Positions 1 through 13,130 are shown, counted from the stretch's first letter. The stretch: 64,000 nt of DNA from Halichondria panicea (GCF_963675165.1 NC_087387.1:4118990-4182989), one strand, 5' to 3'. Notes: generated by a model not told the origin, from the sequence alone. Made by a program: numbers and translations.

Positions 1-401
1 TCAATCCTCAGTCCTTCCTCACGGCTATTATGCAATCTATGGCTCGCAAAAACGAGTGGCCTCTAGACAAAATGTGCCTACAATGTGACGTCACAAAAAA
101 GAATCGTGATGATTTCAGCAGCCCCGGCTCATATGTACATGGCCATGGGCTGTTTATGGAGGGAGCTCGTTGGGACACGCAAACCAGTCTGATTCAGGAG
201 TCAAGTTTGAAAGAACTGACACCGAAAATGCCTGTCATCTTCATTAAAGCTATCCCAATTGATAAACAAGATGTAAAAAATTTCTACCAGTGTCCTGTAT
301 ATAAGACACGTATGAGAGGGCCTACTTACGTATGGACGTTCAACCTCAAGACCAAGAAATCTCCATCCAAGTGGGTCATTGCTGGAGTATGTCACTCCTG
401 A
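1..401 (+). pseudogene. Dynein heavy chain, last exon (second copy, 5' end outside window)
   Basis: The window opens inside the C-terminal exon of an axonemal dynein heavy chain, read from base 3 as [20 protein letters not shown] and continuing through [13 protein letters not shown] to a stop at 399-401. This is the conserved C-terminal end of the outer-arm beta-type heavy chain (DNAH9/11/17 group), the motor that drives ciliary beating. Compared with the copy at 27.8-28.2 kb, three residues of the SSPPREG segment are lost, two residues (HG) are duplicated, and one base is lost just before the end. The expected LLL-type ending becomes CHS plus an early stop. It lacks the 10-nt deletion of the other copy. 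The upstream exons lie outside the window. Identity is sure; whether the copy works is doubtful. Confidence 0.85.
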
Positions 402-641
402 GTATCTAAACACTCCATATAATTATACCATACCACGCAGATATGAACTTTGGAACATATTAATACCATAGTGACACTACGTATCTAGCTACCCGATCAC
501 TTGTATTATAATTATTGACTAAAAACTATACAAAAACTGCTGAAAGTCAGTTGTAATTATATATGACTTTTATAACTGCACTGTGGTGCGCTAAATTATT
601 GTACTGGGGATATAGATCTACTAGTTTTAGCAGGTATACGT
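402..641. other. Non-coding, paralogous to 28,168-28,410
   Basis: 3' flank of the dynein exon, aligned by eye with the same flank after 28,167 (shared blocks such as ACTGCACTGTGGTGCGCTAA). No gene seen. Confidence 0.6.
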
Positions 642-990
642 ACCTAATTTGTCGGACACTTCTAATTACCCCAGACACTCTTTTGGGCAATTTTCGCTGT
701 TCTAATATAACGGACATGCTTTAATATTACTAAATATCCGAGTTACATTCATAGACGGCAAGTAAGACTTAGAGTGCTGCAGTTATATAGCTTTGTGTAG
801 CTAGTTTTAGATAGCTATATAGTGCAACTATTCAGTCGCACACTGTTCTATTAAACTTAGCTAGCTCGCACGCAGCTGCTTGCTTGTTCTAATTATTCCG
901 GACACTTCGCATGCTCTATAAAAATCTGTTCCAATTATACCCGGACAATTTCCAAAATAATTATTTTTTGCTGTCCGATAAATTAGAAGA
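642..990. mobile_element. MITE, GTCGGACA-type ends
   Basis: Element of about 350 bp whose ends read CTAATTTGTCGGACA and, inverted, TGTCCGATAAATTAG. A 7-bp direct repeat TATACGT flanks it (635-641 and 991-997). The paralogous locus near 28,650 lacks it. A second member lies at 11,857-12,212. No coding capacity. The superfamily is not determined. Confidence 0.7.
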
Positions 991-1175
991 TATACGTTTA
1001 TCAGGGCACACCTTTTTTATTAGCAGGTAACGATTAGAAAGTACGTATAACTAGAATGTTTTGTGAGTACACGATTTTGATCCCCTTCACAAGCGAAACA
1101 TGTGCAAAATGTACTTGTTCTATTCTACTACTGTATAGGGCGAAATTTTTGAGGCACTTAAATTTTGTAAATTAG

Positions 1176-1185
1176 CCTCTAAACC
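1176..1185 (+). repeat. Probable target-site duplication, left
   Basis: CCTCTAAACC, repeated directly at 6143-6152 on the other side of the foldback element. The paralogous site near 28,852 reads GCCTCTAAATCATTTCG without the element. Confidence 0.6.
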
Positions 1186-1186
1186 C

Positions 1187-2850
<1,664 letters not shown>

Positions 2851-4255
2851 TTCTTATACATACTCCTGGTGCCAGCTAAAACACAAACCACTTCAACTCA
2901 AAATTGTGTCATAATTCATCACTATGAGACAAAGTAGACTATAGGGGACTGATGTCATAATTGTTGAATATCTGCCTCCTACAGACTCATCTTAGGTTTT
3001 TGCAAAATTCCTCAGTGCTAGGTTTTTGTGCTCAAGCAGTGTGTTGCATCTATACATACTGTCTGCGTACATTTGATGAGTATATAATAATATAGAGTAC
3101 TTTGTGGGTGTCGCATGGCGTGCATGTGTTTTCAGGGTATATACTTGTGCTGAGCTATGACAATGAATGGTGCTTGCTAATTATACGAGCTCTTTTCTTT
3201 GAGCCAGTAACTCTGACTCGTGAGTGTGTACCATGCATCAGTGGGCCGGAGATTTAGAGTACTTACTATAGAATTGAGAGAGAACGATAATTATATTCAG
3301 TTTTCATAGGGTATTTAAAGTCACAAAACTCAATACCTAGAATATTCTACTTAGTAGAAGCTAGGTTCTACACTGCAAGTCCTGCCTAGGAGTGATGTTT
3401 ATTATAGTACAGTATTTGTTATTGTTTATCACCTCAATGTTATTAAAACTGTGGTTTATTAGTTCATAATATCAACTGCAGGCCTGTCCTCACACAGGGG
3501 CAAACACCAAAACGCTACAAGAATATATTCTGGACAGGCAAACGCTACAAGAATATATATATTCTTGTAGCGTTTTGGTGTTTGCCCCTGCATGTGTGAG
3601 GACAGGCCTGCAGTTGATATTAGGAACTAATAAACCACAGTTTTAATAACATTGAGGTGATAAACAATGCTACAAGAATATACTACATTCGGTGTGCTAT
3701 AGAATAATAGCTTGATCGATTTTCAAAGCCCTTTCAAGATAATCATATTTCGTTTACTTGGATCACGGTACACATACATGCACAAGTCCAATATACATGC
3801 ATGACTAAAAAGCTACTCTCATCATAGAATAGCAATTGCAAGTATACCCTCTATATAATTATATGAAAACACACCTTCATAAGATAGCAATGACCACCCT
3901 GGCAAATTATGCTTTTTATTTTACCTATAATAATAATTGACTATTCTCAAAAAGTCAGCCTGTTTGGTGTACGGTGTCACTACCCATTATTCCAGTTTAA
4001 AGACATCAATTTATTTGTGATAGCACTACCTGAGGTAGCCTCGTTCCCAGCCTCGTTGTCTCTATATATATAGCTTCAACTTCGTTCTATTAAAAAAAAT
4101 CGGCCGAGGCTATTGAGGTAACATTTATACAGAAAGTGCATGAAATATAATCCTATAATATATAGTGCCGAAAGAGAAAATACTCGATCCTCCATGCCTG
4201 CATGCCTAGTGGCTATAGTGCTATATACAGTACAGTAATAGATGTCTATCTATAG
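2851..4255. other. Foldback element spacer, no gene seen
   Basis: Unique AT-rich sequence between the two arms. It contains a 248-bp palindrome (3421-3668) and no open reading frame of note. Confidence 0.6.
3421..3668. repeat. 248-bp palindrome inside the foldback spacer
   Basis: ATTGTTTATCACCTCAATG at the left end is matched inverted by CATTGAGGTGATAAACAAT at the right. The arms run through GCAGGCCTGTCCTCACAC and meet at repeats of CTACAAGAATATA. It is likely a nested MITE or a secondary foldback. No flanking duplication was established. Confidence 0.8.
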
Positions 4256-6057
4256 TGGCATCACGGTAAACACTGCCATCACTGAAAACACTGGTATCAC
4301 ATTGCAGCCTTTTCAGAATTCCCTCTTTTTAATGTAATGCTGACATACAAGTGGAATAGAAGTTAATTGCTAATTTTTTGTGAATGTGTGTAGATCTATA
4401 CATGCATGCAAAGTATTACACACTCAGTACGTATACTGGTGATCGAATGTGTATAGAACACTCCATGGCATCACTGTGAATAGTGAACTGCATAATTATA
4501 TGTAAATACTAAAACACTGGCAATACCCCTGGATATGTTTTGAGCTACAACACTGTAATCCACTGGCATCACTGGTATCACTATGAACACTGGCTTCACT
4601 GTAAACACTGTATCACTGGCATCTCTGGAAACACTGGCATCACTGTGAACACTGGCATCACTGGAAACACTAGCATCACTGGTATCATGCACTGGCATCA
4701 CTGTGAACACTGGCATCACTGGTATCACTGTGAACACTGTGAACACTGGCATCACTGTGAACACTGTGAACACTGGCATCACTGCAAACACTGGCATCAC
4801 TGTGAACACTGGCATCACTGGTATCACTGTGAACACTTTGAACACTGGCATCACTGGAAACACTGGTATCACTGGCATCACTGTGAACACTGGCATCACT
4901 GTAAACACTAGTATCACTGTGAACACTGGTATCACTGGTATCACTGGATCACTGCAAATACTGGCATCACTGTAAACACTGGTATCACTGTGAACACTGG
5001 CATCACTGTAAACACTGGTATCACTGGCATCACTGCGAACACTGGCATCACTGTGAACACTGGAAACACTGGAAACACTGGCATCACTGTGAACACTGGA
5101 AACACAGGCATCACTGTGAACACTGGCATCACTGGAAACACTGGTATCACTGCAAACACTGGCATCACTGGGATCACTGTGGACACTGTGAACACTGGCA
5201 TCACTGGAAACACTGTAATCACTGCAAACACTGGCATCACTGGAAACACTGGAATCACTGTGGACACTGGCATCACTGTGAACACTGGCATCACTGTGAA
5301 CACTGGCATCACTGCGAACACTGGCATCACTGCGAACACTGTGAACACTGTGAACACTGGCATCACTGCGAACACTGGTATCACTGTAAACACTGGCATC
5401 ACTGTGAACACTGGCATCACTGCGAACACTGGTATCACTGGGAACACTGGCATCACTGTGAACACTGGCAACACTGTAAACACTGTGAACACTGCGAACA
5501 CTGGCATCACTGCGAACACTGTAAACACTGTGAACACTGGCATCACTGCGAACACTGGTATCACTGTAAACACTGGCATCACTGTGAACACTGGCATCAC
5601 TGCGAACACTGGTATCACTGGGAACACTGGCATCACTGTGAACACTGGCAACACTGTAAACACTGCCATCACTGCGAACACTGGCATCACTGTGAACACT
5701 GGCATCACTGCGAACACTGGCATCACTGCGAACACTGGTATCACTGTAAACACTGGCATCACTGTGAACACTGGCATCACTGCGAACACTGGGAACACTG
5801 GCAACACTGTGAATCACTGCGAACACTGGCATCACTGCGAACACTGTAAACACTGTGAACACTGGCATCACTGCGAACACTGGTATCACTGTAAACACTG
5901 GCATCACTGTGAACACTGGCATCACTGCGAACACTGGTATCACTGGGAACACTGGCATCACTGTGAACACTGGCAACACTGTAAACACTGTGAACACTGC
6001 CATCACTGTAAACACTGTGAACACTGGCATCACTGCGAACACTGGTATCACTGTAAA
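4256..6057 (-). repeat. Right minisatellite arm, 9-bp unit with 180-bp higher-order repeat
   Basis: Tandem CACTGNNNN nonamers (CACTGGCAT, CACTGTGAA, CACTGCGAA, CACTGGTAT), the inverse of the left arm. Blocks beginning near 5360, 5540 and 5720 repeat at exactly 180 bp (20 nonamers), then a partial block follows at about 5868. Homogenisation by unequal exchange is inferred. Confidence 0.9.
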
Positions 6058-6136
6058 CACTGCATGTAATTATTGCGTTGGTGGGACTCTGTAATTATTC
6101 ACTCTTTATGGATCCATCTTACATGAGACATCAACC
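6058..6136 (-). repeat. Foldback element, right terminal inverted repeat
   Basis: Mirror of 1187-1265, ending CTTACATGAGACATCAACC. It is followed by CTAAAC and then the second copy of CCTCTAAACC. Confidence 0.88.
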
Positions 6137-6142
6137 CTAAAC

Positions 6143-6152
6143 CCTCTAAACC
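6143..6152 (+). repeat. Probable target-site duplication, right
   Basis: CCTCTAAACC, same as 1176-1185. Confidence 0.6.
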
Positions 6153-7671
6153 ATTTCGTTGAATGAATTTCGTGGGTTGACTGCTAACCGGAAGCACTCC
6201 CAGGCCACGCCTTTAATTGTTCACATTCATGAATATTTTCGTATGATTACTAACCCACGATATATAACAGCGAAAATTAAGCCCCTCCTTCCGTGCGACG
6301 CCCGTCTACATTCCCACATGTGCTAGAATCAGGTATAATATAGCACGATTATTTGCATGCATGGAGGATTGCAAAAAAACTAATGGTTTTCCGCTACATC
6401 AATTCAATGTATACACATTAATGAAAGTATCTCCCCAATGAAAATTTACCCCCCATTTAAATGTACATGTAGAATGACGTTAATTTGTAACCACGTGCAC
6501 AGTTTAAATTTATAACTATCGCTATATTACCAGTACTTAAAAAATTCTTTGTTCATACCGACGGTAGCTATAACGATTATATTGGATCAAGAGTCTTAAT
6601 TTTCATGTGCAGTATTTCTGCATTACAAGTCAACAATTCAGTAACTTTTTTTTATATACATCATGTATATTCAAGTTCTATGCCAATGCACAAAAGGTAT
6701 CATACTATAGGGGAAAACAAAAATTATAGCCAAACTAGGCTACTATAAAAATTATACAAATTAAAGGTCGCCCGTAGTTATGTATATCGTCAATATTAAT
6801 TTTTTCTGTCGATAATTATAAATACTGTGTTTTGTACTTGCACGTATACTATATAGGAGAGGCCGATTTCTTAAGACGACTTTTAAAGGACAATGACATA
6901 AAGAAAGACATACTACTATAGAACTCCGTAAGGGATCAAACTACACTTACAAAAAAAGAGGATAAGTTGTTGGCAAGAGTGTTTGAACAAGCAGCGGTAC
7001 ATCGCGTATCTTCTACTTTAGTTTAGAGTGATAAAACTTCACACAACAATAGCTAGATATATCAAAGAGAGCAACTGACGAAACTGACCATGCATGCAGG
7101 GTATAGTCTAGTACTAGTTTAACAAATAACTATAACTTCAGACCAAAAACTTTTGAGGGAGGCTCTGCTCCACAGGAAACTCTAAAGACTAATAAACATT
7201 CCGTAACAAAAACCATGGTAACTAAACAATTAATTATAATCACGTGCACAGTCTAAGTATTCTAAAACAATAACTATAGTACAAGTGACCACGCGAACGT
7301 ACATGTGCATGGACAAAAAAGTGGTGAAATTAACAGCACAACACAATAATAAAAATTCGAAACATGTGCCCATTTTCAACTCAACTCAACACCAGCATAC
7401 TGTACCCCGTCCTGCAGAAAAGAAATTGCGATTTGAGATAGTATAGCATTTCTCCTCAAATTATACTACTGTAAAAGCGTGAAATTTTCAATTCCGTCCG
7501 TGGGTTGACTGCTTACCACTAATAACATTTTTATACAGGCAGCATCTTGAATAATAATTATGTAAACTTTGTATGTAGTTTCATGCGCAGAGTGGCTCTA
7601 AAGAGAAATATGATAGTTATATATATAGTTATATAGTTATAGCAAGATTCAGCTAGTCTTTATAAAGTTCC
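6153..7671. other. Non-coding, paralogous to about 28,866-30,370
   Basis: Continues the duplicated segment after the foldback insertion. Many small indels separate the copies. Stop-rich in all frames; no gene seen. Confidence 0.65.
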
Positions 7672-7675
7672 TTAA

Positions 7676-8281
7676 GGTTACGGTATACTGTTCCACCCAC
7701 GCTCAAATTTGCGTGGGTGTTCAATGCAGTACACTAGTAAAATGGCTCTCATCTGGCAATGGTCACTTGGCGTCAATTCTAAGCATCAGGAAACCGCTCC
7801 TTACCGTATAGTCTGCTGTTTCTTATTATACGAATAAAGGGGCAGGGCGACTCGAAGAGTTTTTCCCAAGAGAGAAAGTTGAAACAAAGTTACGGCCATT
7901 TCTAGCTGTTTTTGTAGGCTAATATGGCGACTGTAGAGTAGTAACAAGGATATATTTTTTGCTGTAAGGTCTCTATGAACAAGATCTCTTCGAGTCGCCC
8001 TCCAGTAAGTTTTTAGGCATCGAATACTGGTCAGAAAGACAACCTGGAAGCTATGCAGTCAACAAAACTTGACGCTAAAATTTTCAGTTTTTTCCAGCTG
8101 ACCTCAGACCACTTCATTTGATTATAAGACATAGATACTTTTAGCTACAATAATAGCTAGCATTGTTTCATGTTCTCTTTTCATTGATAATCATTGCTAG
8201 TTACAAAAATAATGTAGTGATGAGAAATAAAGAAAATAAATATCTTATGAATTATTCATGAGCAATTAGTATACCGTAACC
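7676..8281. mobile_element. TTAA-flanked non-autonomous element (piggyBac-like)
   Basis: 606-bp insertion bounded by TTAA on both sides (7672-7675 and 8282-8285). Ends are perfect 13-bp inverted repeats, GGTTACGGTATAC and GTATACCGTAACC. The paralog at about 30,370 reads GTTCCTTAAGCATAAA, an exact empty site with a single TTAA. A TTAA duplication is the hallmark of piggyBac transposition, although the ends do not start with the usual CCC. No coding sequence. Confidence 0.85.
7844..8001. repeat. Inner inverted repeat of the TTAA element
   Basis: AGGGCGACTCGAAGAG at 7844-7859 is repeated inverted at 7986-8001. It may be an element nested in the first one or its subterminal repeat. Confidence 0.7.
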
Positions 8282-8650
8282 TTAAGCATAAAAATAATCT
8301 CACAAGAAAGAGAAAGGTTGCAATCCCCTTGCTGATATAATAGTTTCGAGATCTAGAGGACACATTAATTTTATTGTTATTACAAAATAGGCTTGAGAAT
8401 GTTCAATAATAATTATTATATTGGGTATAAGAGCAATGTCGAATGAATAGTAATCTCAGGGCTACTCCCAGGCCACGCCTTCCATCTTGTAGCTAATTAA
8501 CAAAATATTTTCGATTAGGATTGCTAACCCACGAAAACAGTGAAAATTTCACGATATGCCACAAACAAAACCTGAAAAGTCGGAAACGTGAGAGAGAGTG
8601 TACTTATCTTTGGTGCAACTAAACAACGTAATTCTGACCGTCACACTCAC

Positions 8651-8744
8651 ATCTTTGAGATTGATCAGCTCCCTTTGAGAGGAGTAGCTCAACAATGGAG
8701 GAGTGATCGTTCATTGTAGCGTACATCAATGGAGTACCTCCAAC
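8651..8744 (-). CDS. Ankyrin-derived exon (partial repeat)
   Basis: Read on the minus strand after a TTTAG acceptor: VGGTPLMYATMNDHSSIVEL, then LLSKGADQS. This is the TPL...A...G...VV.LLL.GAD pattern of an ankyrin repeat. The exon is 94 nt to a GTGAGT donor, not the 99 nt of its neighbours. Paralog at 30,801-30,897. Confidence 0.65.
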
Positions 8745-8943
8745 CTAAATAATTATACACGATTCTGAATTAAGTGCATGGAAACCTATAAGTTGATAGT
8801 TATAATTATTAGGTACCCGGGCAAATACCTGTTCAATACTAACTCCTAATTATAAGTGTTCAAAGTCTTATTTCTCAAGACGCCAAATTTGTTTACTTTG
8901 GTTTCTAGAAGCTACGTAGCGGCAACTAACGATTATAACTCAC

Positions 8944-9042
8944 CTTGTCCTGACTGTTGACTTGAGCCCCCACAGAAACCAATAGTTCTACAACATTGAG
9001 ATGGCCTTCTTGAGCAGCTATCATGAGAGGAGTGAAGCCATA
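8944..9042 (-). CDS. Ankyrin repeat exon, 99 nt
   Basis: Begins YGFTPLMIAAQEGHLNVVEL and ends VNSQDK. CAG acceptor above 9042 and GTGAGT donor below 8944. Codes one whole 33-residue repeat in phase 0. Its paralogs are 31,052-31,150 and 42,716-42,814. Confidence 0.85.
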
Positions 9043-9159
9043 CTGAAAAGAAATTGCAAAAAATATTCACAGACAGATTTCCAATAAACACTTTGTACAC
9101 CACACGTACTTATTCAGTGTAGCTATAGCTCAGCCCTGTTTGGGTAGCTAATTGCAGTG

Positions 9160-9665
9160 TACAGTATAGCTGGTAATTATCGGGGGGCAAAACATTCGCG
9201 GTTGAGCAATATTAATTTAGTCACTTTGTGGATAATATTTTTGTGGTTGCATGCAATTGCAGTTTTAAATCCTCGTTCACAACAATCAGTAGAATTGCAT
9301 GCATCACCGAACCTTTTGAAGTACTGTACTGAATACGATTGTAGATAAACTAAATGTTATAGTTAGAGGGTTGAACAGTATGGCAACATAAGCTTGACCA
9401 AAGCTGAAGCGGCTACCTTTCATGTCAACCATACTTTCATCGAGTGTTAAACTGTGTATATATAATTATAATAGTGGCCCAAGCTAGAGTCAATGCGAAC
9501 TGTAACCGAGTAATTTCAGACCTTTAGCCTTAACAATATAGCTTCGATTGCAGGTAAAGGTAGGCAAGGTCGCTTCATTTGTGGGTAAATATTCGTGGTC
9601 AGAGTTCCAACCACGAAAACCACGAATATATTGTCCCCTGGAAATTACCAGCTACGTATACGGTA
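9160..9665. mobile_element. MITE of the TACCGTATAGC group
   Basis: Left end TACAGTATAGCTGGTAATT; right end, inverted, TACCGTATACGTAGCTGG. The internal ATTCGTGG and CACGAATA motifs are shared with elements near 39,737 and 50,773. Absent from the paralogous locus near 31,230. Confidence 0.65.
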
Positions 9666-10294
9666 TGAATTTGGGGAAATTCCTAAGCTGTACAGATTCT
9701 CTCTATTGTGGTCACATAATTATTGTGCCACTGCATGTGTTTGAGGACATTGAGAAGCTGTGTGCATGCCAAGTAATTAGCCTCCTTCGCAGGCCCTCTT
9801 TTTTGTTCTCTGTCAAGATAAAATACGGGACAAATTTGAAAAACAAAGAAGGAAGAGACAAGGAAAAAGAAGGGCCTGCCTTGCTAAGCCGCGTGACGGT
9901 AGACAAGTGAAAATGAACGTGGGCAGTCATTAGCTGGGCGGAGTCTAGGGCAAAAAACTACAGCATACCTACATATTGCAGACTTTCACATAAATCTGTA
10001 GCATCATAGATAGTACGCCAGAATCCAAGTGTGGAGACATCGTAGACGAGGGCTTACAAAAAGACTAATCTACATCTGATCTAAATTTAGCACAGTTTTT
10101 TTCTGAGTTCAGAACAGATAATTATTATTACAGCAGTACAGTAGTATACTCATACTTCCTCTACTGACTATAAAAGGTCTCACGAAGTCTTAGATTCTAC
10201 TGTTTATACACTGCTGTACATTCCTGATAAATGCGCTGAGTACTGTGTGGGAGGAGATTTATTGCGGTGTATACTCTCGCCCATGCTCATAAAA
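9666..10294. other. Repetitive non-coding block
   Basis: Paralogous to about 31,600-31,990 plus 32,860-33,080 and to the matching parts at 43.2-44.6 kb. A short inverted pair (CCTTCGCAGGCCCTCTTTT against AAGGGCCTGCCTTGC) makes the track look ORF-like near 9.7-9.9 kb. I do not regard that as coding. Confidence 0.55.
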
Positions 10295-11678
10295 TGTGAC
10301 AGTGCCAATGAAAACAGACCTTAACGCGGGCATTTTCGAATCAGTTTTTATTGTTGAATCGGATAGGGCGTCCTTTAAGCTTCAAAATGATACCAAGATC
10401 GACCTCCTAGCTACTTTCTTTCCGGAGATATGTTCGAGGGAACGCTACAAAGGTATTGCAACGCCCTCTTGAGTAAATGAAGCTCAAATGTCATGATAAT
10501 TGAAGTTCAATTATTGGCTTCCGGGCACTTCCGTATACTCATAAAGCTTAGTAAAAGATTTTCTGGAGAAGACAAGTTAGTTAGATGAAGGCTAGGCGTT
10601 CTAGGACTCTCTAGCTAGCTAGTATAGCTATGTAGCTGGATTGCTTGGCACCTAGGAAGGATCTTCGAAGAAATAAAGAGACAAAGACTCCCGTCGCTCG
10701 AATGGTAAGCTCTCATGTCTTGTTATAAGCTTGTACTTATTATCTGTGTAATGTATCAGTCTTATAAAAGATCCCTCACTTGTATGGAGCCTACAGAAAG
10801 TGTCTCTGTCCTTCATACAGCTTAAAGGAAGCCTAAGTGATCTATTATAAGTAGTCTTTCACTTAGTATTCGTCCGTATCGATCTAAGGCTTGATCCAAC
10901 TTATTAGTAGCCTTATAAGAAGCTTTCCTCCTTTAATTTAGTACTGGTATCACTGCCATTGTGCTTAGTAGTAACAGGCCTGATGGGATGGGTGATCACA
11001 TCATGGAGGGCCCAGGAAACTGCGTGGAATTGTCGTATAACATTTATATTGATGGTTCCCCCAGGTGGTGGTAAGTGTCGGAGGCCTGAGAAACGCTAGT
11101 CTATTGGCTAGAATGTAAGTGACATTGATATTGTGTCTATCTTAACTTACTACTTATCTGTAGGTTGTTATGGAGTGTTTATGAGGACAAGTGGCACGGG
11201 ATACGTACATCTAAAGAAACAAGAGTGGATCTACGCCAAGCTAGCTAGCTAGATAGCTGCTCTTTCTAATCTATTTCTGTTGCTAAATTATGTTTGTTAA
11301 GAAGTGGAGCTATAATATACCTGGCTCCTCTTGATGATTGTAAGTACTGGGCTGATGAAATAGTCCTGTACAAGTTGTCATCTTTATTTGTTAAAAATAA
11401 TTAACAATAATAGGGAAGTTCCCAGGGAATTTCCCCTCACTTAGACAGTAAATTTCATTGTAAAAAATGAACGTTCGGTGAGTTTCTTCAACGTCCGCGC
11501 TTGACCTGTTTAAAGCTTCGTAGAGACCCAAATTTTTACAGGTAGGTAGAGGAAGGGTTGAAGTTAGCACCTGTGAAAAAAAAATTTTTTTGCCCATGTT
11601 TTTCATTTCTACTAAATTGGCCTATAGCTTAATTTAATTATTGCCGCGTTAAGGTCCGTTTTCATTGGCCCTGTCACA
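10295..11678. mobile_element. 1.38-kb element with 38-bp terminal inverted repeats
   Basis: Ends TGTGACAGTGCCAATGAAAA (left) and, inverted, TGTGACAGGGCCAATGAAAA; about 34 of 38 positions match through CCTTAACGCGG. It interrupts a sequence that is continuous in two paralogs (CTCATAAAATGTTGTCTA at about 33,082 and 44,645). Its interior holds donor-like GTAAG sites (about 10,706, 11,079, 11,115, 11,340) and an exon-like stretch at 11,162-11,250 reading LWSVYEDKWHGIRTSKETRV. That stretch may be captured host sequence or a transposase remnant; I do not recognise it. Confidence 0.75.
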
Positions 11679-11856
11679 AATTGTGTCTACGCCAGTGGGG
11701 GATCATGCAACTTAGCAAGGCAAGCACTTATCGCTTCCTTCTTTCTTTCTTTCTTTCTTTGCTCCTCTAATTCCTCTTATTAGTGTGACAAAGAACAGAA
11801 AAGGCGAGCCTGCGAAGGAGGCTACTAAAATGGTAAGAAAGATTAGCAGTCATTTT

Positions 11857-12212
11857 CTAATTTATTGGACACTTCTAATTACCCGGACACTCTTTTGGGA
11901 AATTTTCGTTGTTCTAATACAACGGACACTCCGGTGCTTTAATATCTGGACAATACTTTGAAAAGTTGAGTTACATTCACAGACGGCAAGTAAGACTTAG
12001 AGTGCTGCAGTTAGATAGCTTTGAGTAGCTATAGTTTTAGATAGCTAGTGCAATTTATTCAGTCACACACTGGTCTAAACTTAGCTAGCTCGCATGCAGC
12101 TGCTTGCTTGTTCTAATTATTCCGGACACTTCACATGCTCTATAAAAATATGTTCTAATTATACCCGGACAATTTCCAAAATAATTATTTTTTGCCGTCC
12201 GATAAATTAGAA
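11857..12212. mobile_element. MITE, second member of the GTCGGACA-type family
   Basis: Same ends and body as 642-990 (CTAATTTATTGGACA; inverted CTAATTTATCGGAC). Part of its interior has small indels. Confidence 0.65.
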
Positions 12213-12283
12213 GATATACGTTACTGCTCCCTTCCCCCTGTTTGAACTTTACACTGGGGGAACACTGCATATTTTAAACCCAC

Positions 12284-12381
12284 CGTGTTTGGCGGTCAAC
12301 AATGGCTCCAGCAGTGATCAAATGGTGAGCAACATCTTTGTGTCCATTGAAGCTGGCTGTCCAGAGAGCAGTCTCTCTGTC
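12284..12381 (-). pseudogene. Ankyrin exon with 1-nt frameshift
   Basis: Paralog of 33,346-33,444 and 44,888-44,986 (DGETALWTAS-type repeat). One base is missing in TTTGGCGGTCAAC (others TTTGGCAGGTCAAC), which makes it 98 nt and shifts the frame near its 3' end. It is broken unless this is a sequencing error. Confidence 0.7.
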
Positions 12382-12669
12382 CTATAATAGTATATGTATA
12401 CGTTGTAATGCGATCACGTATCATCTCACTGACACATATGCAGTATGTGACAAGCACGTATATACTGGTTAGGCACAGCAGTGTTGTTTGAAGGTGAATT
12501 TATACTCTCAATAACAGAATTTGAACATAAAGTGGACAAACGAGATAACATTGTGTCTAGTACCGTATAGCGCAAAATTTTCGAAGGGCTTAATTTTTGC
12601 GGGTTAGCAATCCTACATGACAATTAAGTCAACAATTATATGCTATAACGTGCAAAGATTAAATTTATT

Positions 12670-12730
12670 AGTTGCTGCACTATCTTGAGATGTCCTTTAC
12701 CACTAGCCCAGAGGAGAGCAGTAATACCTC
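12670..12730 (-). pseudogene. Truncated ankyrin exon
   Basis: Matches the 5' two thirds of the EGATALYCAS-type exon (here GGITALLWASGKGHLKIVQQ), then runs into unrelated AT-rich sequence. The GADV... end and the donor are gone. Full paralogs lie at 33,724 and 45,223. Confidence 0.7.
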
Positions 12731-13031
12731 CTGTTAACCAAGTGCAGTGCATTAGTCATAATATAGTTGACAATTATACAGAGAGAGGGACGGAGTGAAC
12801 GATTATACATAATTAAGATATGCAAATCTCCCAAAACAATTATTTTGAAGTGAATGTATCCATGCATGCGTACAAAGAGACGCCTATTTCTAATACTTGA
12901 CACAATCAAAAATCTTCTTAAACAGTTCGTACATGCATGAATTTAAGAAAGTGATGAGCACTTCACCAGCCTCCAACTTTCTTGCATGTACATACAGTAT
13001 ATACATGTATACACTACAAACAAACACTCAC

Positions 13032-13130
13032 ATTGTCCTGACTATTGACTTGAGCTCCACCAGAAACCAGTAGTTCCACAACACTGAGATGGCCTTCTCG
13101 AGCAGCTATCATGAGAGGAGTGAAGCCATC
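13032..13130 (-). CDS. Ankyrin repeat exon, 99 nt
   Basis: Begins DGFTPLMIAAREGHLSVVEL and ends VNSQDN. CAG acceptor and GTGAGT donor are intact. Confidence 0.85.

Noticed and set aside
4471-6069. Long open frames of 288-529 codons across the right arm
   Set aside because: Same reason: low-complexity products of CACTGNNNN repeats, open in multiple frames on both strands.
9548-9930. Open frames on both strands near 9.7 kb
   Set aside because: They fall in a dispersed repeat with short inverted segments (also at 31.6-31.8 and 43.2-43.4 kb). Frames are not conserved between copies.
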